A stretch of 48,317 nt of DNA from an uncultured Spartobacteria bacterium (GCA_903933715.1 CAIZLD010000039.1:1-48317), one strand, 5' to 3'; numbered from the stretch's first letter, positions 1 through 9,191 are shown. Notes: generated by a model not told the origin, from the letters alone. A program made the numbers and translations.

Positions 1-16
1 CCCATGGTCGCGCGCA

Positions 17-63
17 AGCGTGAACTTCCGCTCCGGGCTACGCCCTCCGCTCCAGTTCACGCT
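17..63. repeat. 10-bp inverted repeat hairpin
   Basis: AGCGTGAACT (17-26) and AGTTCACGCT (54-63) are exact reverse complements. Between them two copies of TCCGCTCC flank a GGGC-TAC-GCCC mini-hairpin, so the whole stretch can fold into a long stem. It lies just downstream of the leftward hypothetical gene that stops at 106 and could end its transcript. There is no U-tract, so a terminator role is only a guess. Confidence 0.45.
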
Positions 64-105
64 TTCCAAATCAACCCAAACCAGTAAAACACACCCCTCA
101 GACTC

Positions 106-639
106 TCATTCAATTCTGTCCAGTACCAGGGGCCCGATCAGTCGCCCTTTGTCTTTTCGACTTCCCATTAGCGGACGGAGCCCACAGACGGTTTGCAGCG
201 CGTCGTCCAATTCGCGTTTGTCGACCACGCCTTGCGTCCTGACTTTCTCCATCAAGTCGAATAGCTGTAGCGCGACTGTTGCAGGGGCAGCCATGCTCTT
301 GAACCGCTTGCCCCCGCTGATTCTGAACGGCAGGGCGGTGCCTAAGCCAAGCTCCTTGCGGATGATCTCAATCACCTCATTTCCGGCGTCATGTGCAGCC
401 GGAAGCGCAACCGGGATTTCAGGGAGTTGTTTGATAAGCTCACGGATAGCGTCGTATTTACTTTCCGGCTTTCGCGCTGCCCCCATAAGCGCAAGTGCAA
501 TGGTTACGCCTATATCCGCAAGTTCAAGCGCAGCATTGGGGTCTCCATCCTCCCAGACGGCAAAAACAAGTTTTGCAATGTCTTCGGGTTGCTGCGTCAC
601 CGTAATTGCATTGAAGTTCTCGGCTTTGTTATCTGGCAT
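106..639 (-). CDS. hypothetical protein downstream of integrase
   Basis: This encodes a soluble 177-residue protein that I do not recognise. It is rich in Ala, Glu and Leu, has no signal peptide or membrane segment, and looks mostly helical; a hydrophobic helix lies near residues 40-56. Its ATG overlaps the last 11 bases of the integrase gene, so the two are very likely translated together. That makes it cargo or an accessory gene of the left-hand mobile element. The opposite-strand frame over the same bases is low-complexity and is taken as a shadow. Confidence 0.6.
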   Translation of the reverse strand: MPDNKAENFNAITVTQQPEDIAKLVFAVWEDGDPNAALELADIGVTIALALMGAARKPESKYDAIRELIKQLPEIPVALPAAHDAGNEVIEIIRKELGLGTALPFRISGGKRFKSMAAPATVALQLFDLMEKVRTQGVVDKRELDDALQTVCGLRPLMGSRKDKGRLIGPLVLDRIE

Positions 640-2002
640 GGCGCTTAGTCTTGGTGGGGAGTTTCTCTGTAGGCTCTGCGATGGGTTGTTCCAGTTCGAT
701 CACATTCTCGGGCTTAAGAAATGAACCCATTGGGATAGTGACGCGCTCCTTGTGGTCGGCATAAACAGCTGCGGTTATTCCGATATCATGGTGACGCAAG
801 AACTTGCTGGCAGCATGGATGCCATGCGCGGTTGCTATGAGGCTCCCGGCTTCCTTGCGGAGAGTATGAAGGGGGGTGCGGGTGTCCACTCCATTTTCAC
901 GCAACCAAGCGTTCAGCTTTTCAAATGTGCCATCTGCGCGGTATCGGTGGCCCCATTTCCGGGATGATTCCTCGGAATTGCCTCCAGTGAGAACGTGGGC
1001 GCCAGTGGCGAGAGCATGAAAACCGCGTAGCATTCCAACCATTGTCGCATCAATGGCAACGTCGGCTTGGGAATCGGCGCTTTTGAGGCCGCCTGCCTCG
1101 GTGACTTCCAGGTGGATCACGCCCTTGTCGAAGTCAACCTGCCCCCACAATAATCGGTCGATTTCTCCCCGGCGCAAGCCGCAGCCAAGGGCGAGCAAAA
1201 GGGCAATGTAGGCGTCGGGCACTGCAATCTGCAATTCGCTGGTGGCCTTTTGCAGGAGTTTTGCCGGATCGATCTTGGATTGATACTTCATGCTCTCGCG
1301 GGGGAAGAATTCAACGGACGAGAACGGCAACGGTTGTGGCAGATTCAGGCCGGTGATGTATCTGGTGATGCGCTTGCCGAATAAACTCCTTGCTTGGCGT
1401 AGAAGGCTGTTGGCGGTGGTTCGTGCTGATTTCTGCGCAGCAGGGTTCTTTCCAGCCTTGGCAACATGGGCCAATCTCCACGCTTGTATGCGCTCGGGCG
1501 TAAGAACGTCCAATGGGACAATATCGACTTTTCGGCGATAGTCGGTCTTTCCACCCGGCTTGAACCGCTTACTGGTCTTGAGGGTGCCCTGCATGTCTCC
1601 GGCTATGCGGCGAAGCGCGAGGGCATATCCGCCGAACGTGCGAGGCTCGCCAGAAAAGACCTTCTCAGCAGCGGCGATGTATTCACCCACGGTGGCGACG
1701 GAAACGGGCTTCTCCGGGGCTTGTGGGCGCTGCTTAATGAGCGTTGCGTCTACTCCGTGTTTTACGATGTTTAAATAAATATCAGCCGCCTTCCGTGCGG
1801 CTAGTTCCTTTTCACCCACATCAAGAGTGAATGCCAAGCGCCTGCCCTTGTAGGAGACCCGCATCGAGTAATTGACGGACTCCTGGCCTCGGTCGTTAAC
1901 CGGCTTGAAAATACGCGAGAGCCAATAGCGGGAATCGGTCTTTGGGAATCTCCCGCCAGCAGGCTTGGCATTTTGGTTTGGCAGAGGTTTGGCAGTTTTC
2001 AT
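629..2002 (-). CDS. tyrosine recombinase (integrase), left element
   Basis: This is a site-specific recombinase of the phage-integrase family, expected to insert and excise the element whose right end is in this window. An N-terminal arm-binding region is followed by a core-binding domain and a C-terminal catalytic domain with the expected residues: Arg in CGLRRGEI, the HTLR box, and the late His and Tyr in LRHHDIGITAAVYADH. I chose the ATG at 2,002 because AAGG sits about six bases upstream; an in-frame ATG at 2,068 would add 22 unremarkable residues. It reads away from a tRNA-Arg remnant about 140 bases behind its start, the usual layout for a tRNA-targeted integrase. The next gene overlaps its stop. 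Confidence 0.9.
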   Translation of the reverse strand: MKTAKPLPNQNAKPAGGRFPKTDSRYWLSRIFKPVNDRGQESVNYSMRVSYKGRRLAFTLDVGEKELAARKAADIYLNIVKHGVDATLIKQRPQAPEKPVSVATVGEYIAAAEKVFSGEPRTFGGYALALRRIAGDMQGTLKTSKRFKPGGKTDYRRKVDIVPLDVLTPERIQAWRLAHVAKAGKNPAAQKSARTTANSLLRQARSLFGKRITRYITGLNLPQPLPFSSVEFFPRESMKYQSKIDPAKLLQKATSELQIAVPDAYIALLLALGCGLRRGEIDRLLWGQVDFDKGVIHLEVTEAGGLKSADSQADVAIDATMVGMLRGFHALATGAHVLTGGNSEESSRKWGHRYRADGTFEKLNAWLRENGVDTRTPLHTLRKEAGSLIATAHGIHAASKFLRHHDIGITAAVYADHKERVTIPMGSFLKPENVIELEQPIAEPTEKLPTKTKRHAR

Positions 2003-2138
2003 GATTAGCCTTGTTGCGATTTGTTTCGTATTGACCCGATCACCCACTCCATGCAAGCCTGTATCCATCAGCTATGCGAGGACTTAAGAGCGATCACACG
2101 AGAACATTACAGCACACAGCAGAACACGCAATCGTAAA

Positions 2139-2182
2139 GATTTCTAATCCGTGGGTCGCTTGTTCGAGTCACGCCGGGCGCA
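2139..2182 (+). other. tRNA-Arg(UCU) 3'-half remnant, probable attR
   Basis: The stretch reads as the 3' half of a tRNA-Arg: anticodon loop with TCT, the 3' side of the anticodon stem (AATCC), a variable region, a T-loop (TTCGAGT) and an acceptor strand (CGGGCGC). D-arm and 5' acceptor sequence are absent, and one T-stem base is mismatched (CACGC where CAAGC would pair). A 3' tRNA half beside an integrase is the classic scar of integration. The intact tRNA should lie left of the window. The rest of 2,003-2,410 shows only a TTGACA hexamer near 2,267 without a good -10 partner; I see no gene there. Confidence 0.7.
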
Positions 2183-2410
2183 TCTCTCTGACGCAAACGA
2201 GAGTCTTGAAAGAAACATCGGCAGAGCGGGGATCGCTGGCTGAGCATCCCCTGAGTTGCCGGTTTTTGACAATTACTGCCCTTTTTTGGTGGTTTTATCT
2301 TCGACTTTTAGCCCGCTTTGTGCAACCTGTTCCATAGAGAAAGCGCCTGGCGCCTCTTCCTTGGGTGCGTTTGCTTTCTCCCGAATCAATTTTGTGACCG
2401 CCACCTCCTT

Positions 2411-2851
2411 ATGATCAGAATCACCGATGCCCTCGTTGTGGAACACCGACTTTTGTTGGGCGTGTTTGAACAGATCGAAAATATTTTACCGGAAATCACC
2501 ACCACGGGAGAGGCAGAACGCTTTGCCAAAATGGTCAAAGAGCTGTTAAACCGGCACGCCGATGTGGAGGATAATCTGGTCTATGTCACCCTGGACCATG
2601 CGTTGGATTTTCAAGGCAAACTCAACCATCTCTTTCAGGAACACCGGGAGGTGGATTTCTGTTTCGATAATGTCCCGTCCGCCGAAGATCTCCCTCACGC
2701 CCGAACCCTTCTTAAGAGGGCATTGAAGGCTTCCCGCGAACATTTTCTGCGTGAAGAGCGTGTGATTTTCCCTTTGATCGAACAGGTGCTGACCAACGAA
2801 ACTCTCATTGAATTGGGCTATCTCTGGGAGCAAAAGCAAATGGCCTCGTAG
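2411..2851 (+). CDS. hemerythrin HHE-domain protein
   Basis: This is a 146-residue four-helix-bundle protein of the hemerythrin family, which binds a non-heme di-iron centre and usually senses or carries O2 or NO, or manages iron. The His/Glu ligand pattern is visible: His in EHRLLL, His and Glu in NRHADVEDN, the EHREVD helix, and REHFLREERVIFP near the C-terminus. The ATG at 2,411 starts directly at the first helix; an upstream in-frame start at 2,318 would add an unrelated Cys-rich stretch. No clear Shine-Dalgarno precedes it. It converges with the cytochrome operon, so a respiratory or oxygen-related role is possible but not shown. Confidence 0.85.
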   Translation: MIRITDALVVEHRLLLGVFEQIENILPEITTTGEAERFAKMVKELLNRHADVEDNLVYVTLDHALDFQGKLNHLFQEHREVDFCFDNVPSAEDLPHARTLLKRALKASREHFLREERVIFPLIEQVLTNETLIELGYLWEQKQMAS

Positions 2852-2923
2852 CGGTCGCGGCGACTCCCCGTCGCTATCTGCACTTGAGGCCAGATCGCCC
2901 CGCTTCAATACCGCTTTAATTTT

Positions 2924-4339
2924 TTAAGGCTTATTTGGCACAGAGTTGGTGCCGCTTACTTGGGCGGCAAGAAAGTCGGTCAGGGCTTCGACTTCAGCGG
3001 TGGTGCCGACCAGCGGAGGCATAAACGGGCGATACGGAGAATCGTCGCTATAGGTGTGGAGGACCGCTATCAAATTCGCTATCCCCTTGTGATCCCGCCC
3101 CAAAAGCAGTTTCCGCATTCCACGGTAACCGTCCAGGGTATGACACGCCATGCATTGCCCCCGGAACATGAGTTCGCCCCGGGAAAGGTCAGGCACGGCA
3201 CTGTTTTGGCCGTGGTCGGGTGACGTCCACCGGGCTCGCTCCTCGGGGCGGACCCAGGCCGCGTTGGTGAGATAACCGTCCCGGTTCATCCTGGCGACTT
3301 CACTCTTGCGAACGCCATTCGAAAACATGTGCTGGCCGACCACATACGGCTTGCGCAGCATTTCCCGGAGCATCTCCATCGAACCGATCGATACATAGGC
3401 CATCGCGGCGACACCCAGCGCACTCCCGAGCCCGAATCCCACCGCGTTGCGCTTGCTGGTAAATAAATAGACGGCCGCGACAACGGCTGCCGAGGAAATC
3501 AAAAAGACCAGCTTCAAACGGGATAGCAACGTGAATAACCCTTGCCCCACAGTGGAATTCCCCAAGTCCAGCAAGGCTCGCTGGGCTGCCGGGACTTCCG
3601 CCAGATACCAGAATAGGGCAATCGGCAGCAGGAGGAACGACGGGAGCAGCCAGCGACGCGCCCATTCGGTCATTTCCGTTTTGAGTTCCGGCTGCCGCTG
3701 GCCATCGATCCGGCTGGCCGTAACCAACGCGAATACCCCGGCCTGCGTCAGGCAGATCAGTGTTCGCACGATCAGGCTTGGCCAAAACGTCGGGTTAAAA
3801 AAAGCCGCCCAGAAGCTGAAGGTTTCGTTGCCCGTCCCGGCCGCATTGAGCCACGCCTGCCCGGGCGTAAGCATGAAGGTGAGAATGCCGTTGATGAGAA
3901 AAAGAGAGAGCCAGGCCGCAATGGCATAAAGCCACCCGAGCCTGATGTGAAGCGGATTGGAGACGCGGCCCCAGAGATAAAAATAGGCGGCCAGAGCCGA
4001 GAGCTCGACGAGAAAAACGACCCATTCGATGCCCCACGCGAACACCCAAAAGTGAATCAACGTGCTGGTCGCTTCCGGGTTGGCGTTACCGATGGCAAAC
4101 CAAATCCCAACGCCTGTCACGGCTCCGAATACGCCGGTCAGGACGAGAAAAAACTTGGAATGTTTTTTGAGTTCCGCGAGCCAGTCGTTGCGGCCTTTTC
4201 TCAGCGCCAGCGACTCGGTCATCGGTAGATAAAACCCGCCGCCCACGGCGAAATGCGATATGAAAACGTGAAAGATGGCGATCAAGGCAATGACCAGCCC
4301 GCTTCCAAGGATCGGCACGTCCCAAACTGGATAATTCAT
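2924..4339 (-). CDS. cytochrome bd-like membrane subunit with C-terminal heme c
   Basis: This is a 471-residue inner-membrane protein. The first ~340 residues carry many transmembrane helices with the pattern of cytochrome bd subunit I: an early HVFISHFAVGGGFYL helix, then a FLVELSALAAYFYLWGRVS segment like that of CydA. The hallmark GRQPW loop of true bd oxidases is not seen. After residue ~370 comes a monoheme cytochrome c domain with one CMACH site and a late Met (FMPP). It is the last gene of a leftward operon behind cytochrome b and Rieske genes. It probably passes electrons from the b/Rieske pair to a soluble carrier, taking the place of cytochrome c1; this is inferred from the operon. 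Confidence 0.75.
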   Translation of the reverse strand: MNYPVWDVPILGSGLVIALIAIFHVFISHFAVGGGFYLPMTESLALRKGRNDWLAELKKHSKFFLVLTGVFGAVTGVGIWFAIGNANPEATSTLIHFWVFAWGIEWVVFLVELSALAAYFYLWGRVSNPLHIRLGWLYAIAAWLSLFLINGILTFMLTPGQAWLNAAGTGNETFSFWAAFFNPTFWPSLIVRTLICLTQAGVFALVTASRIDGQRQPELKTEMTEWARRWLLPSFLLLPIALFWYLAEVPAAQRALLDLGNSTVGQGLFTLLSRLKLVFLISSAAVVAAVYLFTSKRNAVGFGLGSALGVAAMAYVSIGSMEMLREMLRKPYVVGQHMFSNGVRKSEVARMNRDGYLTNAAWVRPEERARWTSPDHGQNSAVPDLSRGELMFRGQCMACHTLDGYRGMRKLLLGRDHKGIANLIAVLHTYSDDSPYRPFMPPLVGTTAEVEALTDFLAAQVSGTNSVPNKP

Positions 4340-4357
4340 GGCGCTATTTTTTCCCTA

Positions 4358-5449
4358 TTACAAAACTTCAATGTACCCGATGATCGTCAGGAGAATCAGG
4401 GCGGCAAGGAACAGCAGACCGAACCAGGTGGTCAACCGTGCCCTTAAACTTGTAGTCACGCGGCTGTCGAACAGCGGGATGGCGGCCCACATCCCCATTC
4501 CGACGCCAAAAACACCCAGCCCGACAAATTCCCCCAGCGTGCCTGGGATCACATGGCCCAGAAGTTTCAAAGCCTCAAACTGGCTCATGAAATACCACTC
4601 CGGGTGAATCCCGACCGGGGCCGGCTTGAGCGCATCAGCCGCCACATCGAGTTGCAGCGGAAAGAGCGCCACCAAAAGCGCAAGGAGATTGAGCGCCATG
4701 AGCCACACCGCCATGTCGCGCATCGCGAAATTGGGGAAGAACGGGATCGACCTGCGTTCCGCCGCCGGTTTGGCCTCTTCGCTGGGCGGAAGGGCGTTCC
4801 CATGCTTTTGGACCAGCCAGAGGTGAAAGCCGAGCAGCGGGACGAAGATTGCCGGGAGCACCACGACATGCAGGGCAAAGAACCGCTGCAGCGTGGCGCT
4901 TGAAACCTCCGGGCCGCCCCGCAGGAGCGCTGAAATCAGTTGACTCATCCCCGGCAATGCGTCGGGAATGGCCAGTCCCACCCGCGTCGCGAAAAAGGCA
5001 AGTTCATCCATCGGCAGAAGGTATCCGCTGAAGCCAAACACCATGCACAACGCCAGCAATGCGAGGCCGCTCCACCATCCGAATTCCCGTGGATTGCGGT
5101 AGGCTTTCATGAAGAAAACCGAAAACATGTGAACGAACACGGCACCGATCATGAGATTGGCGGACCAGGCATGCACGGAACGGATCAACCATCCGAAACG
5201 GATCTCGTATGTGATTTGGCGAACGGAATCGTAGGCATCCGGCCCCGGCCGGTAATAGATCATCAGGAGAATGCCGGTGACGACCTGCACCATGAAGAAA
5301 AACAGGCAGATCCCGCCCCAGTAATACCAGGCGGAGTGCTTGTGATCGGGCACCCGCTTTTTGAGGGCATGATCGATGATGGGACTGATTTCCAGCCGTT
5401 CGTCGATCCACCGATACACCGTTTGCAGCATTGAATTTAGATCACGCAC
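4358..5449 (-). CDS. cytochrome b (b6/bc1-type) of a quinol-oxidising complex
   Basis: This 363-residue membrane protein is the di-heme cytochrome b core that oxidises quinol. The heme ligands are visible as two His pairs: H93 with H107, and H194 with H209. The Qo-site PEWY motif follows at about residue 285 (GIHPEWYFM). The helices of cytochrome b6 and subunit IV are therefore fused in one chain, with a shorter C-terminus than mitochondrial-type cytochrome b. The ATG overlaps the end of the Rieske gene by eight bases, indicating coupled translation. It lies 18 bases upstream of the bd-like/heme-c gene. Confidence 0.92.
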   Translation of the reverse strand: MRDLNSMLQTVYRWIDERLEISPIIDHALKKRVPDHKHSAWYYWGGICLFFFMVQVVTGILLMIYYRPGPDAYDSVRQITYEIRFGWLIRSVHAWSANLMIGAVFVHMFSVFFMKAYRNPREFGWWSGLALLALCMVFGFSGYLLPMDELAFFATRVGLAIPDALPGMSQLISALLRGGPEVSSATLQRFFALHVVVLPAIFVPLLGFHLWLVQKHGNALPPSEEAKPAAERRSIPFFPNFAMRDMAVWLMALNLLALLVALFPLQLDVAADALKPAPVGIHPEWYFMSQFEALKLLGHVIPGTLGEFVGLGVFGVGMGMWAAIPLFDSRVTTSLRARLTTWFGLLFLAALILLTIIGYIEVL

Positions 5450-5915
5450 GGGAGATCACCGCCTTTCCTTGATCAACCACGACGCGATAGGGCGAGAGCG
5501 GCTTGGGGGGTGGCCCCGAAACATTCGCGCCTGTGGCCGGGTCATAAATTCCGCCATGGCATGCGCAGAAAATCTGGTTTTTTTCCGGCGAAAACTGGAC
5601 GGTGCAACCCAAGTGCGTGCATACCGCGCTGAGCGCCGTCCACGAGCTCTCGCCATGCCGGATCAATAAAGCGGGCCGACCTCCGAATTTGAACATCAAA
5701 GCGGAGGGGATCGGGAGTTTATCGATGTCATTGAGAACCACTTCCTTCTGCGCTCCCTCGGCCTCGGCTTTGTGGGCGGCAGTGGCCAGATATTCATAAA
5801 CGGGGTATCCCAATGCCGCCGCATAACAGGCTCCCGCCGCCGCTGCTCCTGCTCGGAGGAACGCTCTGCGTGAGATCGAAGAATTCGGCTCGGGCTCTTG
5901 CGGGCAATCGCTCAT
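5442..5915 (-). CDS. Rieske [2Fe-2S] protein, Tat-exported
   Basis: This is a 157-residue Rieske iron-sulfur subunit. A twin-arginine signal anchor (SRRAFLRAG, residues 15-23) precedes a hydrophobic Ala-rich helix. The cluster boxes are CTHLGC (C99, H101, C104) and CACHGG (C117, C119, H120), giving two Cys and two His ligands plus a disulfide pair. I chose the ATG at 5,915 because it overlaps the stop of the preceding membrane gene as ATGA and starts directly before the Tat motif. It would shuttle electrons from cytochrome b to the heme c of the last operon gene. Confidence 0.93.
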   Translation of the reverse strand: MSDCPQEPEPNSSISRRAFLRAGAAAAGACYAAALGYPVYEYLATAAHKAEAEGAQKEVVLNDIDKLPIPSALMFKFGGRPALLIRHGESSWTALSAVCTHLGCTVQFSPEKNQIFCACHGGIYDPATGANVSGPPPKPLSPYRVVVDQGKAVISRA

Positions 5916-7096
5916 AACGCAATTTCCTGGGTTTTCGATTGGATGGGTTCGTCGTCCAATATCGGCTTTGATTTCAAGGCGATGGAGATCAGCCAGGCGA
6001 TGACCAGCAGCCCGACCACGAACGTGCCCAAAAACAGGGAGACAATCGGCCAATTGGGAACCACTTTCAGATCCCACGCGTTGTATCCGGCATTGATCCA
6101 AAGGGTGCTGTCCCGGATTGCGTCCCGGTAAATCACCATCGTTGCGGTGCCGAGGAAACCGATGATCGACATTCCCGTGGCGAGCCAGCCGGTCGCCTTT
6201 TCACGTCGCACAACCGCCCAAAGGCCCAGCGGGATCAGCCCAACCGCCAACCCGACCCAAACCGAAGGCAGCCATTGATAAAAACGGTTTTCAGCAAGCC
6301 TCGAAAGGACCACGCCCGGCTGGGTTTGGAAAACCTGGAATCCGGCGGCCAACTGAAGCATCGTGCCGAAAGCCATTAACCAGCCGCCCTGCCGAACCAT
6401 AAACGCCTTCACCTCGGCGGTGTTTTTCTGCCAGATTCCAGTGACGACGAGGGTGAGCCCGCCCATCATCACGGAGCTTGCCAGCATCAAAAGCCAGCGG
6501 GGAACGATTGTGGCATCGTGCGGCGGCAGCACCGTTCCCGACGGGTGTAGGCGGAACATTTCCGTCCAAACCGCCGGGCGAAGCATGAGGGTCATATTCG
6601 TGCTATAAATCATGGCAATCGCGATGCCGACGATCAGCGCGCCCGAGCCAAAGCCCCACCACGCCCGGGCTTTCGCCGCTCGTGCATTGCCCGCGTAAAG
6701 CATGGAATAGGCGGCAATGACCAGGAAAACCACACTGATCCACCACGCGCCGATCAGAACACTGCTGCTGTAAAGAAAGTTTCCGTATAAAACCTGGGTG
6801 AACAACAACGGGGGGATTCCGAAATTGATCAGATAGGTCATCAAAACGGGTAAAGAACCGGCGAGCTTTACGGAACTTTCGGTCATCACCGCGTCGCCCC
6901 GGCAACGCCCCAATAAATTCCAAAGGCTGCCAATCAAAATCCAGCCCAGCACCCACTGGACGGTTACGAAATGGAGCGTAAGGACCGCTCCGTGGAGGAG
7001 TTTGAATAACAATACCGGCGCGGGCAGCGGGATGGGGTCGGGCGAGGGAAAGGACAGCAGAGCTATCATGGGAGCAACGAACTTCCCTGTATTCAT
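5912..7096 (-). CDS. polytopic membrane protein, bd-like, first gene of cytochrome operon
   Basis: This 394-residue integral membrane protein has roughly nine hydrophobic helices. Its N-terminal half resembles the bd-like subunit at the other end of the operon: an early helix with GAVLTLHFVTVQWVLGW, then FGIPPLLFTQVLYG. It carries no CXXCH site. It may be a heme- or quinone-binding partner of the complex, but its exact role is unknown. It is followed by Rieske, cytochrome b and the bd-like/heme-c subunit with overlapping or near-overlapping ends, so the four form one unit. The 207 bases upstream are AT-rich and must hold divergent promoters for this operon and the ABC exporter. Confidence 0.7.
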   Translation of the reverse strand: MNTGKFVAPMIALLSFPSPDPIPLPAPVLLFKLLHGAVLTLHFVTVQWVLGWILIGSLWNLLGRCRGDAVMTESSVKLAGSLPVLMTYLINFGIPPLLFTQVLYGNFLYSSSVLIGAWWISVVFLVIAAYSMLYAGNARAAKARAWWGFGSGALIVGIAIAMIYSTNMTLMLRPAVWTEMFRLHPSGTVLPPHDATIVPRWLLMLASSVMMGGLTLVVTGIWQKNTAEVKAFMVRQGGWLMAFGTMLQLAAGFQVFQTQPGVVLSRLAENRFYQWLPSVWVGLAVGLIPLGLWAVVRREKATGWLATGMSIIGFLGTATMVIYRDAIRDSTLWINAGYNAWDLKVVPNWPIVSLFLGTFVVGLLVIAWLISIALKSKPILDDEPIQSKTQEIAL

Positions 7097-7303
7097 TGGG
7101 TTAGATTTTAATTAAATCAAGCTCTTTAGACCGTTCCCTACGAATGAATCCTGTTTTATTGAGAAGAATTGGTAATATAGTAAAGTTTCCTCTCTCCTCT
7201 CCACGTCATTGATTAGTTCAAAGCGGCGGCGTGAAAGCAGCGCTCCATCTTTGCTGGAACTTTTTTCCGGTCGGTGCTCTAATAGATCGTTTACGAGCTT
7301 TGT

Positions 7304-9082
7304 ATGTCCCTTTACCGCCGAACTCTCGCCTACTTCCACCCGTTTCTGGGACAAACCGTTTTCGCGACCGTACTGACGCTCGGCGCGATCGGGTTCAACC
7401 TGCTCAAGCCGTGGCCGTTTAAATACATTATCGACGGGGTGCTCTTCCCGCCGGACGCCACCCATGCCGGGGCGCACGAGCAACTCGCCCACTGGTTCGG
7501 AGCTCTCTCTTCCGAGGCGATCATCATCATTCTTTGCGTGGCGATTGTGGTGATCAATCTGCTCGCCGGGATAATCAACCTCGTCACGAGCCTTATTTTT
7601 GTGCGGATCGGTCTCTCGGCCCTGCTCAAGTTGCGGACGGAGCTCTACGCCTATTTGCAATCGTTGCCGCTCAAGTTCCATGATTCACGCCGCTCGGCGG
7701 ATTCGAGCTTCCGGGTCGCCTACGATTCGCAGGCGATCCAGACGATCTACAACAAAGGGTTCACCAATATTTTTCAATCGGGCATTACGCTGATCAGCAC
7801 CTTTGCCGTGATGGTGGTGCTGGACTGGAAATTGACGCTCATTTCGCTCGGGATCGTGCCGCTGATGGTGGCGACGATCCGCTATTACGCGCTGCGGATT
7901 CGCTCCGAATCGACCACCATCCAGGAGCGCGAAAGCGCCGTGTTGACAGTCGCGCAGGAAGGGCTTGCGTCGGTCCGCATGGTCCATGCTTTCGGGCGCG
8001 AGGACTGGGAAGTGGGCCAGTTCCACCAAAGCGCCCGGCAAAGTCTCGAGGCAAACCTCCGGCTGACCGGCACCAATATGCGGTCGGCGCTGGTGATCAG
8101 CACATTGATGGCTTTTGGAACCGCGGCGATGTATTGCCTGGGATCGCTGCATGTCGTCGGCGGGACGCTCTCGCTCGGCACGCTGATTATTTTTGCCGCC
8201 TACCTCCAAGCGCTCTACACGCCGCTCGAACAGTTGACCTACACGGCTTGGGCGCTGGAGGGAGCCGCCGCCGGGATGCAGCGCTGTTTCGAGGTGCTCG
8301 ACCGCGAGGACGACGTCAAGGACGCCCCGGATGCGGTCGAGATCACCTCCACCGAAGGGTTGATCCGCATGGAAAATGTTCAGTTCGGCTACGACGAGGC
8401 GCGGATGATTTTGAAAGGGGTGAACGTCGAAGTGAAACCGGGCCAGACGGTCGCGTTCGTCGGGGGCACGGGGGCGGGCAAGAGCACGCTCATTTCGCTG
8501 GTGCCGCGGTTTTATGACCCCAACGCGGGGAAGGTCTTCCTGGATGGCCGGGATGTGAAGTCGATCCGTAAAAAATCGCTGCGCAACCAGATCAGCATCG
8601 TTTTGCAAGACACGCTCCTTTTTTCCACCACGATCCGCGAGAACATCGCCTACAGTCGCCCCGGAGCCACCGAAGCCGAGATTATCGAGGCCGCCAAACG
8701 CGCACAAGCCCACGAGTTTGTCATGGCGATGCCGGACGGGTATGCCTCGCAAGTGGGCGAGCGGGGCGGGCATTTGAGTGTCGGCCAGCGCCAGCGGCTC
8801 GGGATTGCGCGGGCATTTTTAAAGAACGCCCCCATCCTTTTGCTCGACGAGCCGACCAGCGCGCTCGATCCCACTACTGAAGCGGCCATTATGGATACGA
8901 TTAAAGAGCTGATGCGGGGCCGGACGACGCTCATCATCACCCACCGGATTGCGACCGTTCACGACATGGAAAAAATCGTGGTGCTTAAAAACGGATGCGT
9001 CGCCGAGCAAGGCACCGGGCCGGAACTGGTCGCTCGGGGCGGGGCTTATGCCGAACTCTACCACTCGGCCAACCTGGGCTAA
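7304..9082 (+). CDS. ABC exporter, MsbA-like half-transporter
   Basis: This 592-residue chain joins a six-helix transmembrane domain (residues ~1-320) to an ATPase domain in the order found in MsbA and other type IV exporters. Visible motifs are Walker A GGTGAGKST (about 387), signature LSVGQRQR (the usual second Gly is Val), Walker B ILLLDEPTSALD and the switch His in ITHR. It would work as a homodimer in the inner membrane. The substrate is unknown; lipid, lipopolysaccharide or a polysaccharide precursor would fit the acyltransferase that follows about 110 bases later. Confidence 0.9.
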   Translation: MSLYRRTLAYFHPFLGQTVFATVLTLGAIGFNLLKPWPFKYIIDGVLFPPDATHAGAHEQLAHWFGALSSEAIIIILCVAIVVINLLAGIINLVTSLIFVRIGLSALLKLRTELYAYLQSLPLKFHDSRRSADSSFRVAYDSQAIQTIYNKGFTNIFQSGITLISTFAVMVVLDWKLTLISLGIVPLMVATIRYYALRIRSESTTIQERESAVLTVAQEGLASVRMVHAFGREDWEVGQFHQSARQSLEANLRLTGTNMRSALVISTLMAFGTAAMYCLGSLHVVGGTLSLGTLIIFAAYLQALYTPLEQLTYTAWALEGAAAGMQRCFEVLDREDDVKDAPDAVEITSTEGLIRMENVQFGYDEARMILKGVNVEVKPGQTVAFVGGTGAGKSTLISLVPRFYDPNAGKVFLDGRDVKSIRKKSLRNQISIVLQDTLLFSTTIRENIAYSRPGATEAEIIEAAKRAQAHEFVMAMPDGYASQVGERGGHLSVGQRQRLGIARAFLKNAPILLLDEPTSALDPTTEAAIMDTIKELMRGRTTLIITHRIATVHDMEKIVVLKNGCVAEQGTGPELVARGGAYAELYHSANLG

Positions 9083-9169
9083 AATCAGAGGTTTTATCCG
9101 CAGATTTATAACCTATGGTTCTCTGCAATAAGTGCTTCGCATATCAACAACCGCTATCGCGGAGGCAGT

Positions 9170-9190
9170 CGCAGATGAACGCAGATTTTC
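9170..9190 (+). repeat. CGCAGAT-type interspersed repeat fragment
   Basis: CGCAGATGAACGCAGATTTT sits immediately before the acyltransferase start. A degenerate partner (ATCCGCAGATTT) lies at about 9,099. The sequence has the look of a short intergenic repeat (CGCAGATTAACGCAGAT type) that I recall from many unrelated bacterial genomes. It explains why an upstream in-frame extension of the next gene is not believable. Confidence 0.45.
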
Positions 9191-9191
9191 T

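Noticed and set aside
2260-2300. TTGACA hexamer as a promoter for the hemerythrin gene.
   Set aside because: No acceptable -10 element at 16-18 bases; the distance to the gene also gives little support.
7685-8773. A 362-codon frame antisense to the ABC exporter.
   Set aside because: The sense strand has all ABC motifs in frame; the antisense translation has no recognisable fold.
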